NCBI RefSeq assembly: GCF_004014715.1
Contig: NZ_CP034834.1
Location: 744,001 to 808,000, forward strand
DNA: 64,000 nt
Reading direction: 5' to 3'
From: Pseudoalteromonas sp. R3
Lineage (GTDB): Bacteria > Pseudomonadota > Gammaproteobacteria > Enterobacterales > Alteromonadaceae
How positions within the stretch are numbered: position 1 is the stretch's first letter; every line of letters starts with the position of its first letter. The position numbers were made by a program, and so were the translations under genes. The notes below the pieces were generated by a model. The model did no database searches and was not told the origin of the DNA. It worked only from the letters and a program-made list of their open reading frames with translations. Shown here in pieces: positions 45,331-54,386 of this stretch.

Positions 45331-45648
45331 ATGAAATACTTTTTAATTATTCTGTCTTTTATGTGTATAAGCACTCAAGCTAGTACTAAGCACTTCACGC
45401 AACATCAAGTGAATATCAAGCGTCTGGGCAGCCATACTGGCCAGGTGTTTTATATGTCTTTTGATAAGCCATTTTCAACAGACTGTGCGTGGAGTAACCT
45501 CTATTGCCCAATCGCTTCAAAGGAATGTGAAAACTTCTATTCGCTTGTGATGGCCGCTAAGGTATCTGAACGAAAACTATCTGTTGTTGCTTACTCTCAG
45601 GACACACCTGGCGGTAGCTGCACAGTAACGCATGTAGAGTTAAATTGA
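45331..45648 (+). CDS. Small exported Cys-containing protein
   Basis: A 105-residue protein with signal peptide MKYFLIILSFMCISTQAS. The mature part has five Cys, including CAWSNLYCP and SKECENF, and ends VVAYSQDTPGGSCTVTHVELN. I do not recognise the family. Its layout (Cys pair, then a strand pair with a Cys near the end) is similar to that of the gene at 52250-52561 (NGQWICPPSDKS..., ISCSSLPHYVSARYIIIN), so these may be distant paralogues. Expression region upstream is A/T-rich. Function unknown. Confidence 0.65.
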   Translation: MKYFLIILSFMCISTQASTKHFTQHQVNIKRLGSHTGQVFYMSFDKPFSTDCAWSNLYCPIASKECENFYSLVMAAKVSERKLSVVAYSQDTPGGSCTVTHVELN

Positions 45649-45676
45649 TAAAGGAATTGCCGGGGGCACCTTGGAT

Positions 45677-45716
45677 TAGGTAGCCTGCATCTCTTTAGTA
45701 ATGCAATGGCTACCTA
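45677..45716. terminator. Imperfect hairpin between convergent genes
   Basis: TAGGTAGCC (45677-45685) pairs with GGCTACCTA (45708-45716), extended inside by TGCAT/ATGCA with a two-base bulge. It lies between the small exported protein and the PI-PLC gene (opposite strand) and may end transcription of both, although no long T run follows. Confidence 0.5.
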
Positions 45717-45772
45717 TGTTATTTGCTCATATGAACAAGCTTATCGCACAACCTTTCCGGGTGCAGTTATGG

Positions 45773-47947
45773 TTAAGGCAAGCAACTGGCCTTAGTGAAA
45801 AAGTATCTCACTTCGTAATCTTCACAGGTGGTGTAACTGCTGCTTCCGCCATTGCTGGAGTTCCAGCAGGCAAAGCCTGAGCTGTTGTTAACCAGATTTT
45901 GGCCGGTCAGGCTTGAGTCCAGCTTGTTGCCTTTGACTCGTGCAATCACTCCTGCAACATCGCTGGTGCTGCAACTGGCAGCGATGTTACCCACTGACTG
46001 ATGGGAACTGAATAACTCATTATCGCCACTGGCCGGATCATCGCGGTCAAGCCAGCCGGTGGCATAGAGCCCGCCGTTAACCTGTGAACTGGCGATGCGA
46101 TAAACGCCCAGTGAGTTAAGTTCTTTATTATCGGTGCCATGAAAGGCAAACAGTTGCTGGCTGGCGCTGGCCGAGTAGGTTGTACAACTGCCAGACGAAG
46201 TACCGCCTTTGATTGAACTGCCATTGCTGGACGTCAGCTTCAGATAATACACCGTATCATAACCATACTTGCCATCGTCTTTACAGATCTGCAGGCTTTT
46301 TAGGTGCTCGCCCTTGCTGCTATCAAAGGTCAGTTTATCACCCCAGCTACCGCCGTTGCCGCCGTAGGTTACGCACATTTCTGATGTGCCAACACTGGCA
46401 TGAGACAGGCTCTGTTTGGTTTCGTAACAGGCTTGAAAACCATCTACCCGATTGTTTGAGCGAACCCGCACTGAGCTGAGGTTGAAGGTGCCACCCACCA
46501 GGGCTTTACGTTTTAACAAGGCAATATCGTTAAAGCCATCGCCTTTATTGGTCGAACCCACTGCAGTGTTTTTGACGTACTGCCAGTCGATATGTTCAGC
46601 CGCGTTAGACAACCAGAAATCATCGAACGCCTTGTAATAGTTCACCCAATGATGCTCTGAACTGTCGCCGATAGTATTTTGTAACTGAACATGCTCGTAA
46701 GCATTGAATGGCATCGCAAAGGTATAACTGCCGCCCAGGCTCTGACAATTCGCAAACCCCATCTCCCAGCTGCCCTTGCTGGTGGTCAGCTTCCAGTTAC
46801 GGTTGTCATCTACACAAGCGTGGTATTGATAGGTAGAGCAGGCTTTGTCGACAATAGCAGCATCGCTTTCGAGGCTGGCACAGTCGCCTGAACCATTGGG
46901 CCGGTTCGATTTCCACGACCAGATAAAGTCTTCAATCTGGACTTCATTGGCACCATAGCCGCTGGCAGCGCTGGTGTTATTGGCCTCGACCAGCGCAAGC
47001 TCGAGAATTTGGGCGCCTTTGTTGGCCCACTTGCTGATCACATTGCTGCCGGTTTTACTTGAACTGGGACCATCCGGATTAAGCTGCGTCGCGCCATCAA
47101 TGATCACTGTCATATTGTTGGCAAGATAGTGTGCGGTCTGATCGCCGTTCACACACTCATTGCTGCCGTTCTGGCAAAATGGTTGATTACTTTGCAGATT
47201 GCCACTGGCATCGAAGGCATCGACGCCGATAAACACGGTATTCCAGAATTTAGAGTAACTGCCGCTGCTGTGATAGGAGCACAGGTTGCTGTGATCTCTG
47301 GGGGTTTGCACCACCGCTACCAGCTGCTTACCCGCCGCCAGAATGTCGCGTTTGGTGAGGTGCGACACCGGTAAAGACGCACAGCTTTTATCGGCATAGC
47401 CCCAGTCAGAGGGCATCAGCAAATAATCACCTATGTCCTTTTCCAGGCGCTCGCCAATTTTGTTGTGCCAGTTTTTATGGTCGTTATGCTTGTACGATTC
47501 GATTTTCAGTAACACCACTTCGTCCGGGTTGTCTTTCAGAAAGTCTTTAATGTCGTCTAACCCTTCCGACAGCTTTGCATGAAAGCTTGAACAAATGGCT
47601 TTATTTTCCAGCGAGTTGTGGCACAGCATAGGGGTAGAATCAAAGGTGCCTTCCGGGTAGATATCAAATTCCATCACCCGTATGCCGCGCTTAAGCAGGC
47701 TCTTGGGAGAATAGTACTGATTCACATCGGTATAAGTGCCTTTACTCCAGGCATGTGAGGCATAGGCATTGTGCGCCCCGGCCCACAAGGTTTTAGAAAA
47801 GGGCGCAAAGTTATCTATCTGCCCTTGCAAGTCCAGTCGTGTCACTTTCTCATCATCGGTATCTATTGCGGCATGTACCGCAAACGATGCGCCAGATGCC
47901 GCGACTGCACCTGCCAGCAGCAACGCCAGTGTATTGCTTGGTTTCAT
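45773..47947 (-). CDS. Secreted phosphatidylinositol-specific phospholipase C-like protein with lectin-like C-terminus
   Basis: A 724-residue exported protein. The signal peptide (LLLAGAVAASGASFAVHAA) is followed by a PI-PLC X-type barrel (about 45-340) with WAGAHNAY (His, first catalytic), IRVMEFDIYP, MLCHNSL (second His) and DEVVLLKIES. Residues about 375-520 read like a C-type lectin-like domain (ACVDDNRNWKL, WEMGFANCQSLGG, FWLSNA), and the remainder (about 530-690) is Gly/Ser-rich, with repeated disulfide Cys. Family members cleave phosphatidylinositol or related lipids. A virulence or degradation role at host surfaces is plausible (inference). Full length; stop at 45773. Confidence 0.82.
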   Translation of the reverse strand: MKPSNTLALLLAGAVAASGASFAVHAAIDTDDEKVTRLDLQGQIDNFAPFSKTLWAGAHNAYASHAWSKGTYTDVNQYYSPKSLLKRGIRVMEFDIYPEGTFDSTPMLCHNSLENKAICSSFHAKLSEGLDDIKDFLKDNPDEVVLLKIESYKHNDHKNWHNKIGERLEKDIGDYLLMPSDWGYADKSCASLPVSHLTKRDILAAGKQLVAVVQTPRDHSNLCSYHSSGSYSKFWNTVFIGVDAFDASGNLQSNQPFCQNGSNECVNGDQTAHYLANNMTVIIDGATQLNPDGPSSSKTGSNVISKWANKGAQILELALVEANNTSAASGYGANEVQIEDFIWSWKSNRPNGSGDCASLESDAAIVDKACSTYQYHACVDDNRNWKLTTSKGSWEMGFANCQSLGGSYTFAMPFNAYEHVQLQNTIGDSSEHHWVNYYKAFDDFWLSNAAEHIDWQYVKNTAVGSTNKGDGFNDIALLKRKALVGGTFNLSSVRVRSNNRVDGFQACYETKQSLSHASVGTSEMCVTYGGNGGSWGDKLTFDSSKGEHLKSLQICKDDGKYGYDTVYYLKLTSSNGSSIKGGTSSGSCTTYSASASQQLFAFHGTDNKELNSLGVYRIASSQVNGGLYATGWLDRDDPASGDNELFSSHQSVGNIAASCSTSDVAGVIARVKGNKLDSSLTGQNLVNNSSGFACWNSSNGGSSSYTTCEDYEVRYFFTKASCLP

Positions 47948-48261
47948 GGTAAAAATCCTCTCCTTTTAGTGTGAAGCTGGTCCTTAATCAGGGTGCTGTT
48001 TACGCCCCTGTACGAGCAACCGCGGCAAATATAGGCGCGAAAAGTGCAAGAAGTGTGAAGATGTGAGTTTTAGCTCTAATTTCGCTTGGTTTGAGTATTC
48101 CTTTAGCTTGTTGGTAGGTGTCGCTTCACTCTACACTCAATTTTTGATGACTTTGTATAGGCTGGTGACATCACACATAGTGATGTAATCTGGCAAGTCT
48201 TTTTCAAAGAGAATATAGCGAAAAGTGCCGCTAAAGCGCTTTGAGTTATCGAGGGTATACA
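47948..48261. other. Intergenic region between divergent PI-PLC and cupin genes
   Basis: About 314 bases with divergent promoters. I see no further gene, repeat or known RNA. Confidence 0.5.
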
Positions 48262-48699
48262 ATGAGATATAAGCACGTCAAAGCAGGTAATGCTGAGAGA
48301 CATGATCTTGAACAGGGGGAGATCACGTCCATTCTTGCATCTGGCTCAGATACAGATAACCGAGTTTCTATTTTTGATAGCAAGCTGCCTAGAGGCAATG
48401 AGGCGCCGTGGCATTTTCATGAGATTGATGATGAGATCTTTTACATTATCTCAGGAGAAATAGAGTTCGGTGTAGAAAACGACGAGTTTGTTGCAAATGC
48501 TGGCGACCTTGTTATTGCTGGTCCCAACGTAAAAAGACGTTTTAAGGCGATCACCGACAGTCACGTGCTCGTTATCAATACGCCTTCAGGCCCCTCTGAG
48601 GGATTTATTCGGGATATATCCAAATTCACCGCTGACAATCCTCCGACTGAATCACACAGACAGGCATTTATTGAAAAGTACAAAATCCACATAGTCTAG
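48262..48699 (+). CDS. Cupin domain-containing protein
   Basis: A 145-residue single-domain cupin. The ligand motif is PWHFHEIDDEIFYIISGE (HxH then Glu) with the second half NAGDLVIAGPNVKRRFKAI, where the usual final His is replaced (KRRF), so metal binding may be weaker. ATG 48262 is taken with gaggg at 48249-48253. It ends just before the repeat array. Function unknown; relatives annotated as quercetin dioxygenase-like or signalling cupins. Confidence 0.82.
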   Translation: MRYKHVKAGNAERHDLEQGEITSILASGSDTDNRVSIFDSKLPRGNEAPWHFHEIDDEIFYIISGEIEFGVENDEFVANAGDLVIAGPNVKRRFKAITDSHVLVINTPSGPSEGFIRDISKFTADNPPTESHRQAFIEKYKIHIV

Positions 48700-48827
48700 C
48701 TGGTTGAAGAGCCTGATTTAGGCACCTGAGTTGGCGCTCTGGTACTGTGAATTCATAGGTGCTCGAAGAATATAACGGAGGGTATTTGGCAACGTGATTT
48801 GTGGTCGCTGATCCAGATAAACTCATC

Positions 48828-49242
48828 GTCATCCCGGGCACTTGCGAGCCGGGATCTACTAACCGGCAATACCGTGGTTCCTTTTGGTCATGAACCCAAC
48901 CAATCCCTCGGTCATCCCGGACGCGTGCGAGCCGGGATCTACTAGCCTGCAATGCTGTAGTTCCTTCTGGTCACGAACCCGACCACCCCCTTGGTCATCC
49001 CGGACGCGTGCGAGCCGGGATCTACTAACCGGCAATACGGTGATTCCTTCTGAACGCGTGCCCAACCAGCCCCTCGGTCATCCCGGACGCTTGCGAGCCG
49101 GGATCTACTAGCCTGCAATGCTGTAGTTCCTTCTGGTCACGAACCCGACCACCCCCTTGGTCATCCCGGGCGCGTGCGAGCCGGGATCTACTAGCCTGCA
49201 ATCCTGTGGTTCCTTTTAGTCACGAACCCTACCAACCCCGCG
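48828..49242 (+). repeat. Five tandem REP-like repeats with an exact 83-bp period
   Basis: Copies begin with GTCATCCCGG at 48828, 48911, 48994, 49077 and 49160; each interval is exactly 83 bases. Each copy contains ATCCCGG ... GAGCCGGGATCTACTA, whose ATCCCGG/CCGGGAT arms form a hairpin, then a tail with CAAT and TTCCTT. A degenerate sixth copy begins at 49243 (GTAACTCGG). The core is the same family as the minus-strand array at 12969. No open reading frame of note. The remaining gap from 48700 to 49342 is otherwise empty of genes. Confidence 0.93.
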
Positions 49243-49342
49243 GTAACTCGGTTGCTATCCAACCCGTCAAACTGGTTAAGTATTGTTGGGGGTTGGTAAT
49301 GTGTTATCTTACACGGCAGTTGTTAACACGGAATTTTGCATC

Positions 49343-51285
49343 ATGAACGAATCGGCGCTCCACCAAACCTTATCGCAACGTTTTGGCTTTTCAGCATTCA
49401 GGCCTGGCCAGGAACAAACAGTCACCCAGCTGGTCAACGGCCACTCTAGTCTTGCAATATTCCCAACCGGCTCTGGTAAGTCCTTGTGTTATCAGCTGAC
49501 GGCTTTACAGCTGCCCCATTTAACCTTAGTTATCTCGCCACTGCTGGCACTTATGAAAGATCAGCTTGAGTTTTTACACAGCAAAAACATCAATGCGGCC
49601 AGTTTAGATTCAACGTTAACCCGCGAGCAAAGCCAGTCTGTGATGCAAAATGTCAGAAATGGCAGCATTAAAGTGCTGATGATCTCGGTTGAGCGTTTTA
49701 AGAACGAGCGTTTCAGAGAATTCATTAAGCAAGTGCCTATTTCTATGCTGGTGGTTGATGAAGCGCACTGTATCTCTGAGTGGGGCCATAATTTCAGGCC
49801 CGATTATCTTAAGCTACCCGACTATCGTAATGAGTTAAACATCCCATTAGTGTTGCTGCTTACTGCCACGGCGACCAAAAAAGTAAAGCGCGACATGGCG
49901 AACCGGTTTGATATAAAACCCGAGCATATTGTTCAGACGGGCTTTTATCGTGCCAACCTGGATTTAAGCGTGTATGCCTACCGGAAGCGCAAAAAGTGCA
50001 GGCACTGATTGGTTATTTAAAGCAACAAGCTGGCGCAGGTATTGTGTATGTCACGCTGCAACAACAGGCCGAGCAGGTGGCTAAGCAATTGCAGGCGGCG
50101 GGCGTAAACGCCGCTGCTTATCATGCCGGGCTGGATGACAGCCTTCGTCAGAGTATCCAAAACGATTTCATGAACAATCACAAGCAAGTGATCGTTGCCA
50201 CGATTGCTTTTGGTATGGGCATAGACAAATCCGATATTCGGTTTGTGGTGCACTACGACCTGCCAAAATCGATAGAGAATTACAGCCAGGAGATAGGCCG
50301 TGCAGGGCGCGACGGGCAATTCTCTGAATGTATAACTCTGGCTAACTTAGATGGCGTTGCGACGCTTGAGAACTTTGTTTACGCCGACACCCCGGAGCAA
50401 GCCAGCATTCAGGCTTTGATTGATGAAATTCAATCGCAGCAACAGCAGGGCTTATGGGAAATGCAGGAGCTCAGCGCCTCTAAAGTCAGCAATATCCGAT
50501 TACTGGCATTAAAAACCTTGCTGGTGCAGTTCGAACTCAAAGGCGTGATTGAGGCCAAATACGCGTTTTACGCCGACTTTAGATTCAAGTGGTTACGCAC
50601 AGAGCAGGACGTCATCAGCATGTTCGATGCGAACCGTCAGCAATTTATCCAGCAGATAATTGCCAATACGCACTTTAAGAAAGTGTGGGGCACCGTTGAT
50701 ATTCAGGCCTTAGTGCAACTAGGTCACGACAGAAATCGCATTGTAGCGGCGCTGGACTACCTACATGAGCAAGGGCATATCGAGCTTGAGTCAAAACGCA
50801 TGATGCAGGTATATCAGGTTATTGATACTAAGCTGGCTGAGCCGAATCTGGCCAAAGAACTTGCCGATTACTTTTTAGATAAGGAGCAAGCCGAGGTTAA
50901 ACGCATCGCCGCCATGCTGCGCTTTTTTGAGTTAAACACATGTTTAAGTTACAACTTAGCACGCTATTTTGACGATGAAAACGCACCAGAGCAATGCGGA
51001 CACTGCTCAGCGTGCCGAGGCCAAATTGCACAATTAACCCAGTCTAAGCAGGCAGAGTTTCCATCGGACGATAAGTTACGAAACGACTTAAATGGGCTAA
51101 AACAGCACTTGATGCAAATTGGTGTTACACCAAGCCTGGCAATACTGACCCGATTCCTGACTGGCATGACCTCACCACTGGCAACGTCTTCCAAATTCAG
51201 ACAACGCGCCGGATTTGGCAGCTGCGCTGACATTCGCTATCAGCAGGTTCTGAGTAAAGTAAAGCAATTAGGTTTTGGGGCATAG
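49343..51285 (+). CDS. recQ: RecQ-type ATP-dependent DNA helicase, frameshifted (one missing base near 49977)
   Basis: Two frames form one 647-residue superfamily 2 helicase. Helicase motifs in the first frame: FRPGQEQ (motif 0), FPTGSGKSLCYQ (I), LVVDEAHCISEWGHNFRPDY (II), LTATAT (III). It then breaks at about 49977; one extra C gives VYALPEAQKVQALIGYL and the second frame, which has GIVYV (IV), VATIAFGMGIDKSDIRFVVHYDLP (V) and YSQEIGRAGRDGQ (VI). The C-terminal part carries a zinc-binding CGHCSACRG and a winged-helix-like region. RecQ unwinds DNA 3' to 5' in repair of stalled forks. Start at ATG 49343. Confidence 0.88.
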
Positions 51286-51521
51286 CTGCGTGCAAAGACA
51301 GAGTAAATCCTTATTGGGTAGCACCAAAATCAAAGCGAAACAGTGTTTGAACGAGTACCGGCTTGATAGTCAAATCAGGCGTACTCTTTGTAATATACAG
51401 CGTAAGCTATCCTGAGTTGGGCCAGGCTGGCGTGGACACCGCTTTCTTGCCCGCGGTAATTAAAACGAATGATTCAATTAAATATAGCTCTTTTCTGTAC
51501 CATATAAATTTTAGGTAGTTT

Positions 51522-51851
51522 ATGCACTTATACTTAGTTTGGCTTGTATACATGGTTCTATCTAGTTTCTCTTTTTTGATGCTCATGATTGGAGAGATGA
51601 TAGGCATCGTTTTTTACTTTGGATTTCTATTGGGCTGCTATTATTTGCCCCTATTTAAAGAGTGGAGGAAAAACGTAGAGGGCTTTAAAAGAGTTGAAGT
51701 TGTCAATACAGTAATTTGCTTATCTCCACTTTCAATCATGGTTAATGAATCATTTGAAATGTTGGTTTTATGGGGGTGGGTGTTTATATTCAGTATTAAT
51801 AATTTTGGAGTGGACAGAAGAATTAGAGCACTATATGAAAAAAAGAATTAA
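51522..51851 (+). CDS. Small hypothetical membrane protein
   Basis: A 109-residue protein with about three hydrophobic segments (LVWLVYMVLSSFSFLMLMIG at the N-terminus, IVFYFGFLLGCYYL, and a C-terminal pair around LSIMVNESFEMLVLWGWVFIF). The coding region is noticeably A/T-rich compared with the neighbours, hinting at a different origin. No family recognised. Start ATG 51522 follows taggta; ribosome site weak. Stand-alone gene. Confidence 0.5.
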   Translation: MHLYLVWLVYMVLSSFSFLMLMIGEMIGIVFYFGFLLGCYYLPLFKEWRKNVEGFKRVEVVNTVICLSPLSIMVNESFEMLVLWGWVFIFSINNFGVDRRIRALYEKKN

Positions 51852-52249
51852 AAAAACGCATATGGACGCGCCAGCGGAGTTAAGCCGAGTAGGTTTGTGG
51901 GATAGCTAATGTAAGCTATCTCGTTCTATTACCCCTTTTCCATTTCTGATGCTTGGTCCAGTCCGCTGTAAATGTGTTGCTCAGACATATATCTGGTTTC
52001 GACTGATTATATCCAGCGCCCCTAAAGAGCTCCGAGCCTGCACACCCTAAAATTGATACACCCAATCGGTCTTTAGTTATCGTATCTTTTTCGGGTTTTG
52101 CGCAGGCAGGTTGGACAAACAGATAAGCACCTTCAAAACGACATCCACCACCGTCATCCCGGACGCTTGCGAGCCGGGATCTACCAACATGCGATACAGT
52201 GGCTTCCGTTGCAATTGAGCTCACAAACCCCGCTGTCACTTGTCAGAAT
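51852..52249. other. Intergenic stretch with a REP-like unit and a possible gene remnant
   Basis: A minus-strand frame from about 52140 to 51916 reads protein-like (GAYLFVQPACAKPEK, then GVSILGCAGSELFRG) and could be the C-terminus of a decayed small gene, but its N-terminus lies in the repeat unit and there is no start signal. The unit at 52153 is listed separately. Confidence 0.35.
52153..52190 (+). repeat. Single REP-like unit
   Basis: GTCATCCCGGACGCTTGCGA followed by GCCGGGATCTACCA, a copy of the unit repeated at 48828-49242, with the same hairpin arms. Confidence 0.85.
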
Positions 52250-52561
52250 TTAGGGGTTAATGATTATGTACCTTGCGCTGACATAGTGAGGAAGTGACGA
52301 GCAGCTAATGGAGCCATTTTTATCATCAATGTAAACTTCCACGCTTTTATCTGCCGCGAGGGCTGTTAAAACAATGGCGTTACTTTTGTCCGACGGTGGA
52401 CAAATCCACTGACCATTAGAGCCGCTTGTCTTGAATGCAGTGTTGCCACTACATTGTTGAGGATAATCCATCACCCAGGTGACTTTGCCTTTACAGTTGA
52501 TATCTGCTGCATTTGCCAATACAGGGAACAAAATAAGTAGAGCTGGTAATAACGCTTTCAT
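52250..52561 (-). CDS. Small exported hypothetical protein
   Basis: A 103-residue protein with signal peptide MKALLPALLILFPVLANA (cleavage ANA-A). The mature part has four or more Cys (INCKGK, PQQCSG, WICPPSD, ISCSS) and ends SARYIIINP. I use ATG 52561, preceded by aggaagg; an earlier start adds a non-secretory tail. Family unknown. It resembles the gene at 45331-45648 in size, signal peptide and Cys layout, suggesting distant paralogues. Periplasmic or secreted. Confidence 0.7.
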   Translation of the reverse strand: MKALLPALLILFPVLANAADINCKGKVTWVMDYPQQCSGNTAFKTSGSNGQWICPPSDKSNAIVLTALAADKSVEVYIDDKNGSISCSSLPHYVSARYIIINP

Positions 52562-53423
52562 AAACCTTCCTTTAGTGTTTAATATTTTCGCTAACGGCAC
52601 AAAGTGCCTTGTTTAGCATTGCTACGAGCGGGCACTGGCTGTGCCTTTATGTCAGCTTGTAACTGCATGCCACAGAGCAAGCTTACAAATTTCTGACTTA
52701 TTATTGATAATTTTTGTTAGTTTGTGATGAAAGGCGAGTACCGGGTTAGTTTCAGCTTTAGGAGAGTGACCAAAATGTGGAGCGGGTATCCGGGCTAAGT
52801 GTCGTAAATGTATGGTGAGTGTCACTTATTATGCACCATATCTTGCAGTGGCAAACCGGTGCGGTCGAACTCACAAACCTCGTAGTCATCCCGGGCGCAT
52901 GCGACCTGGGAACTGTTCAACTACTGCGCAGTAGTTCCTTGGGCCACGCCATCTTGGGGTGGATGTCCTAGCAAAAAGCATTTGTGTTCGCAAAACAACA
53001 GCACGATAGTTGATTGATGAGTAGTAGCCTGTGTTTGTTGGGCTTTAACAACGATGTTGAACGTTTGCCATTTGAGGGCATAGGTAAATCAAAGTCTCTA
53101 AGAAAGCTATACTGGCCTCTAGCCTCCCCGTATTAATGACACAAACAGGCTCATCGTCGGGCGACTAACAAGGGGCTATGGCGTCAATTGTTAGGTTTCG
53201 GCATTTGCGAGCAGCTGGGCATTAACCCAAATTGTACCTGTTCTTATTCAGGTCGTCTTTAGGTGCGGGATACTCCAAGAAGTCATATATCACAGGCTCT
53301 GAACGTGATTAAAGGAGGCTTGTTCCTATATTGATATAATGATAAATTCCTGTGCTAATAAGTAAAATCTTGTCGACGCATGGTTGTTCTAATTCCTGAC
53401 TCTAGGGATGTGTTCACTTTAGT
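52562..53423. other. Gene-poor region (about 860 bp)
   Basis: No supported gene. One REP-like unit lies at 52885. The rest has mixed composition and several short frames without ribosome sites; a promoter for the gene at 53424 is expected near its right end. Confidence 0.6.
52885..52960 (+). repeat. Diverged REP-like unit
   Basis: GTCATCCCGGGCGCATGCGA then CCTGGGAACTG, a diverged copy of the 48828 family, followed by an imperfect ACTACTGCGCAGTAGT palindrome. Confidence 0.6.
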
Positions 53424-54245
53424 GTGTATCGGCAGGAAATCTACAGGACATATACTTTGCGTCTAATAACTATTTTTTCGTTCATCTTATTTCTCTCCGC
53501 GTGCAACTCCACAGGGCATAGTTCAAAAGCGACTTTTGTAAAAGTTGGTGTTAAACCGACTGAGCATCTGGCAAGCCTGAGTTACCACGATATTAAACCT
53601 GTCAGTTACATAGACTCGCTGGGTAAAATTCCGGTTTACAGTGACTTTAAACCACATGCCAAAGAGGTTGCAGTTTATGATGGCCTTTTTTGGGAAGTTA
53701 CCCCAATGGGGCAATATGTCTATTATCTGGCAGGTGACTTCAAGAAAAATGAGAAAGGGTTGCTAAGATTTGGCTCTCAAAAAACAGAGTTACGGGTTGA
53801 GATCAGCTATGAGGATGATGCAATTGATGTAGCTGGCTATGAAATGAGCTATGAATATGAACAAGCAAGTCGAGGAAGCAGTCTTGATTTATCTGATTTA
53901 CAAGGACTGCAACTATCTTCGATAGATAGTCTGTTGGATAAATCGCTAACTGTTGATGGTTCTTACTATTCCCGAGGGGTGTTCAAAAATAGTGAACTAG
54001 GGTCAAAAACATCTAAGTCTCGATTTGAATTTATGAAATACAAAGACAATGCAAAGCTAGTATTACTTTATGAAGATATCCTCGAGCCACAGAGTGAAAA
54101 TGAGGAGCCCCGATATCTCAAGATCATAGTGTCTAGCAAACAAGCTGACCTTGATGCTGGTGCCTTGTCATCTTTATTTAAGGAACTAGTGTCTGTTTAC
54201 CACGACATGCCTTATAGTCGGCTGTCCGGAGCGACGAGAATGTAG
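53424..54245 (+). CDS. Hypothetical lipoprotein
   Basis: A 262- to 273-residue lipoprotein. A hydrophobic stretch (LITIFSFILFLSAC) ends in a lipobox LSAC, after which the mature part starts CNSTGHSSKATF. It has no family that I recognise; it is mostly beta with a Ser-rich stretch (SSLDLSDLQGLQLSSIDSLL) in the middle. The start is uncertain between GTG 53424 and TTG 53457; the second has cagga about nine bases before it and gives a more usual signal peptide length. A terminator follows at 54298. Confidence 0.65.
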   Translation: MYRQEIYRTYTLRLITIFSFILFLSACNSTGHSSKATFVKVGVKPTEHLASLSYHDIKPVSYIDSLGKIPVYSDFKPHAKEVAVYDGLFWEVTPMGQYVYYLAGDFKKNEKGLLRFGSQKTELRVEISYEDDAIDVAGYEMSYEYEQASRGSSLDLSDLQGLQLSSIDSLLDKSLTVDGSYYSRGVFKNSELGSKTSKSRFEFMKYKDNAKLVLLYEDILEPQSENEEPRYLKIIVSSKQADLDAGALSSLFKELVSVYHDMPYSRLSGATRM

Positions 54246-54297
54246 TGTGAGTATAGCGATGGCGGTTTGTCACACTTCGCTATCAATACCCACAAAA

Positions 54298-54321
54298 AAA
54301 GCCCCTAAAAAGGGGCTTTAC
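54298..54321. terminator. Terminator hairpin between convergent genes
   Basis: AAAGCCCCT (54298-54306) pairs with AGGGGCTTT (54311-54319) around a four-base loop, preceded by a run of A and followed by TTTA, so it can act for the lipoprotein gene (+) and the DUF1552 operon (-). Confidence 0.88.
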
Positions 54322-54386
54322 TGTCCTGATTATCTATAAACCAAAACCACTCACTAAATATAAATAACCGTTATCAAAACAACCAC

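Noticed and set aside
48828..49242. Possible CRISPR array or coding tandem repeat
   Set aside because: Whole 83-bp units repeat, including what would be spacers; the minus-strand reading frame in it is a by-product of the period not being a multiple of three and is low complexity.
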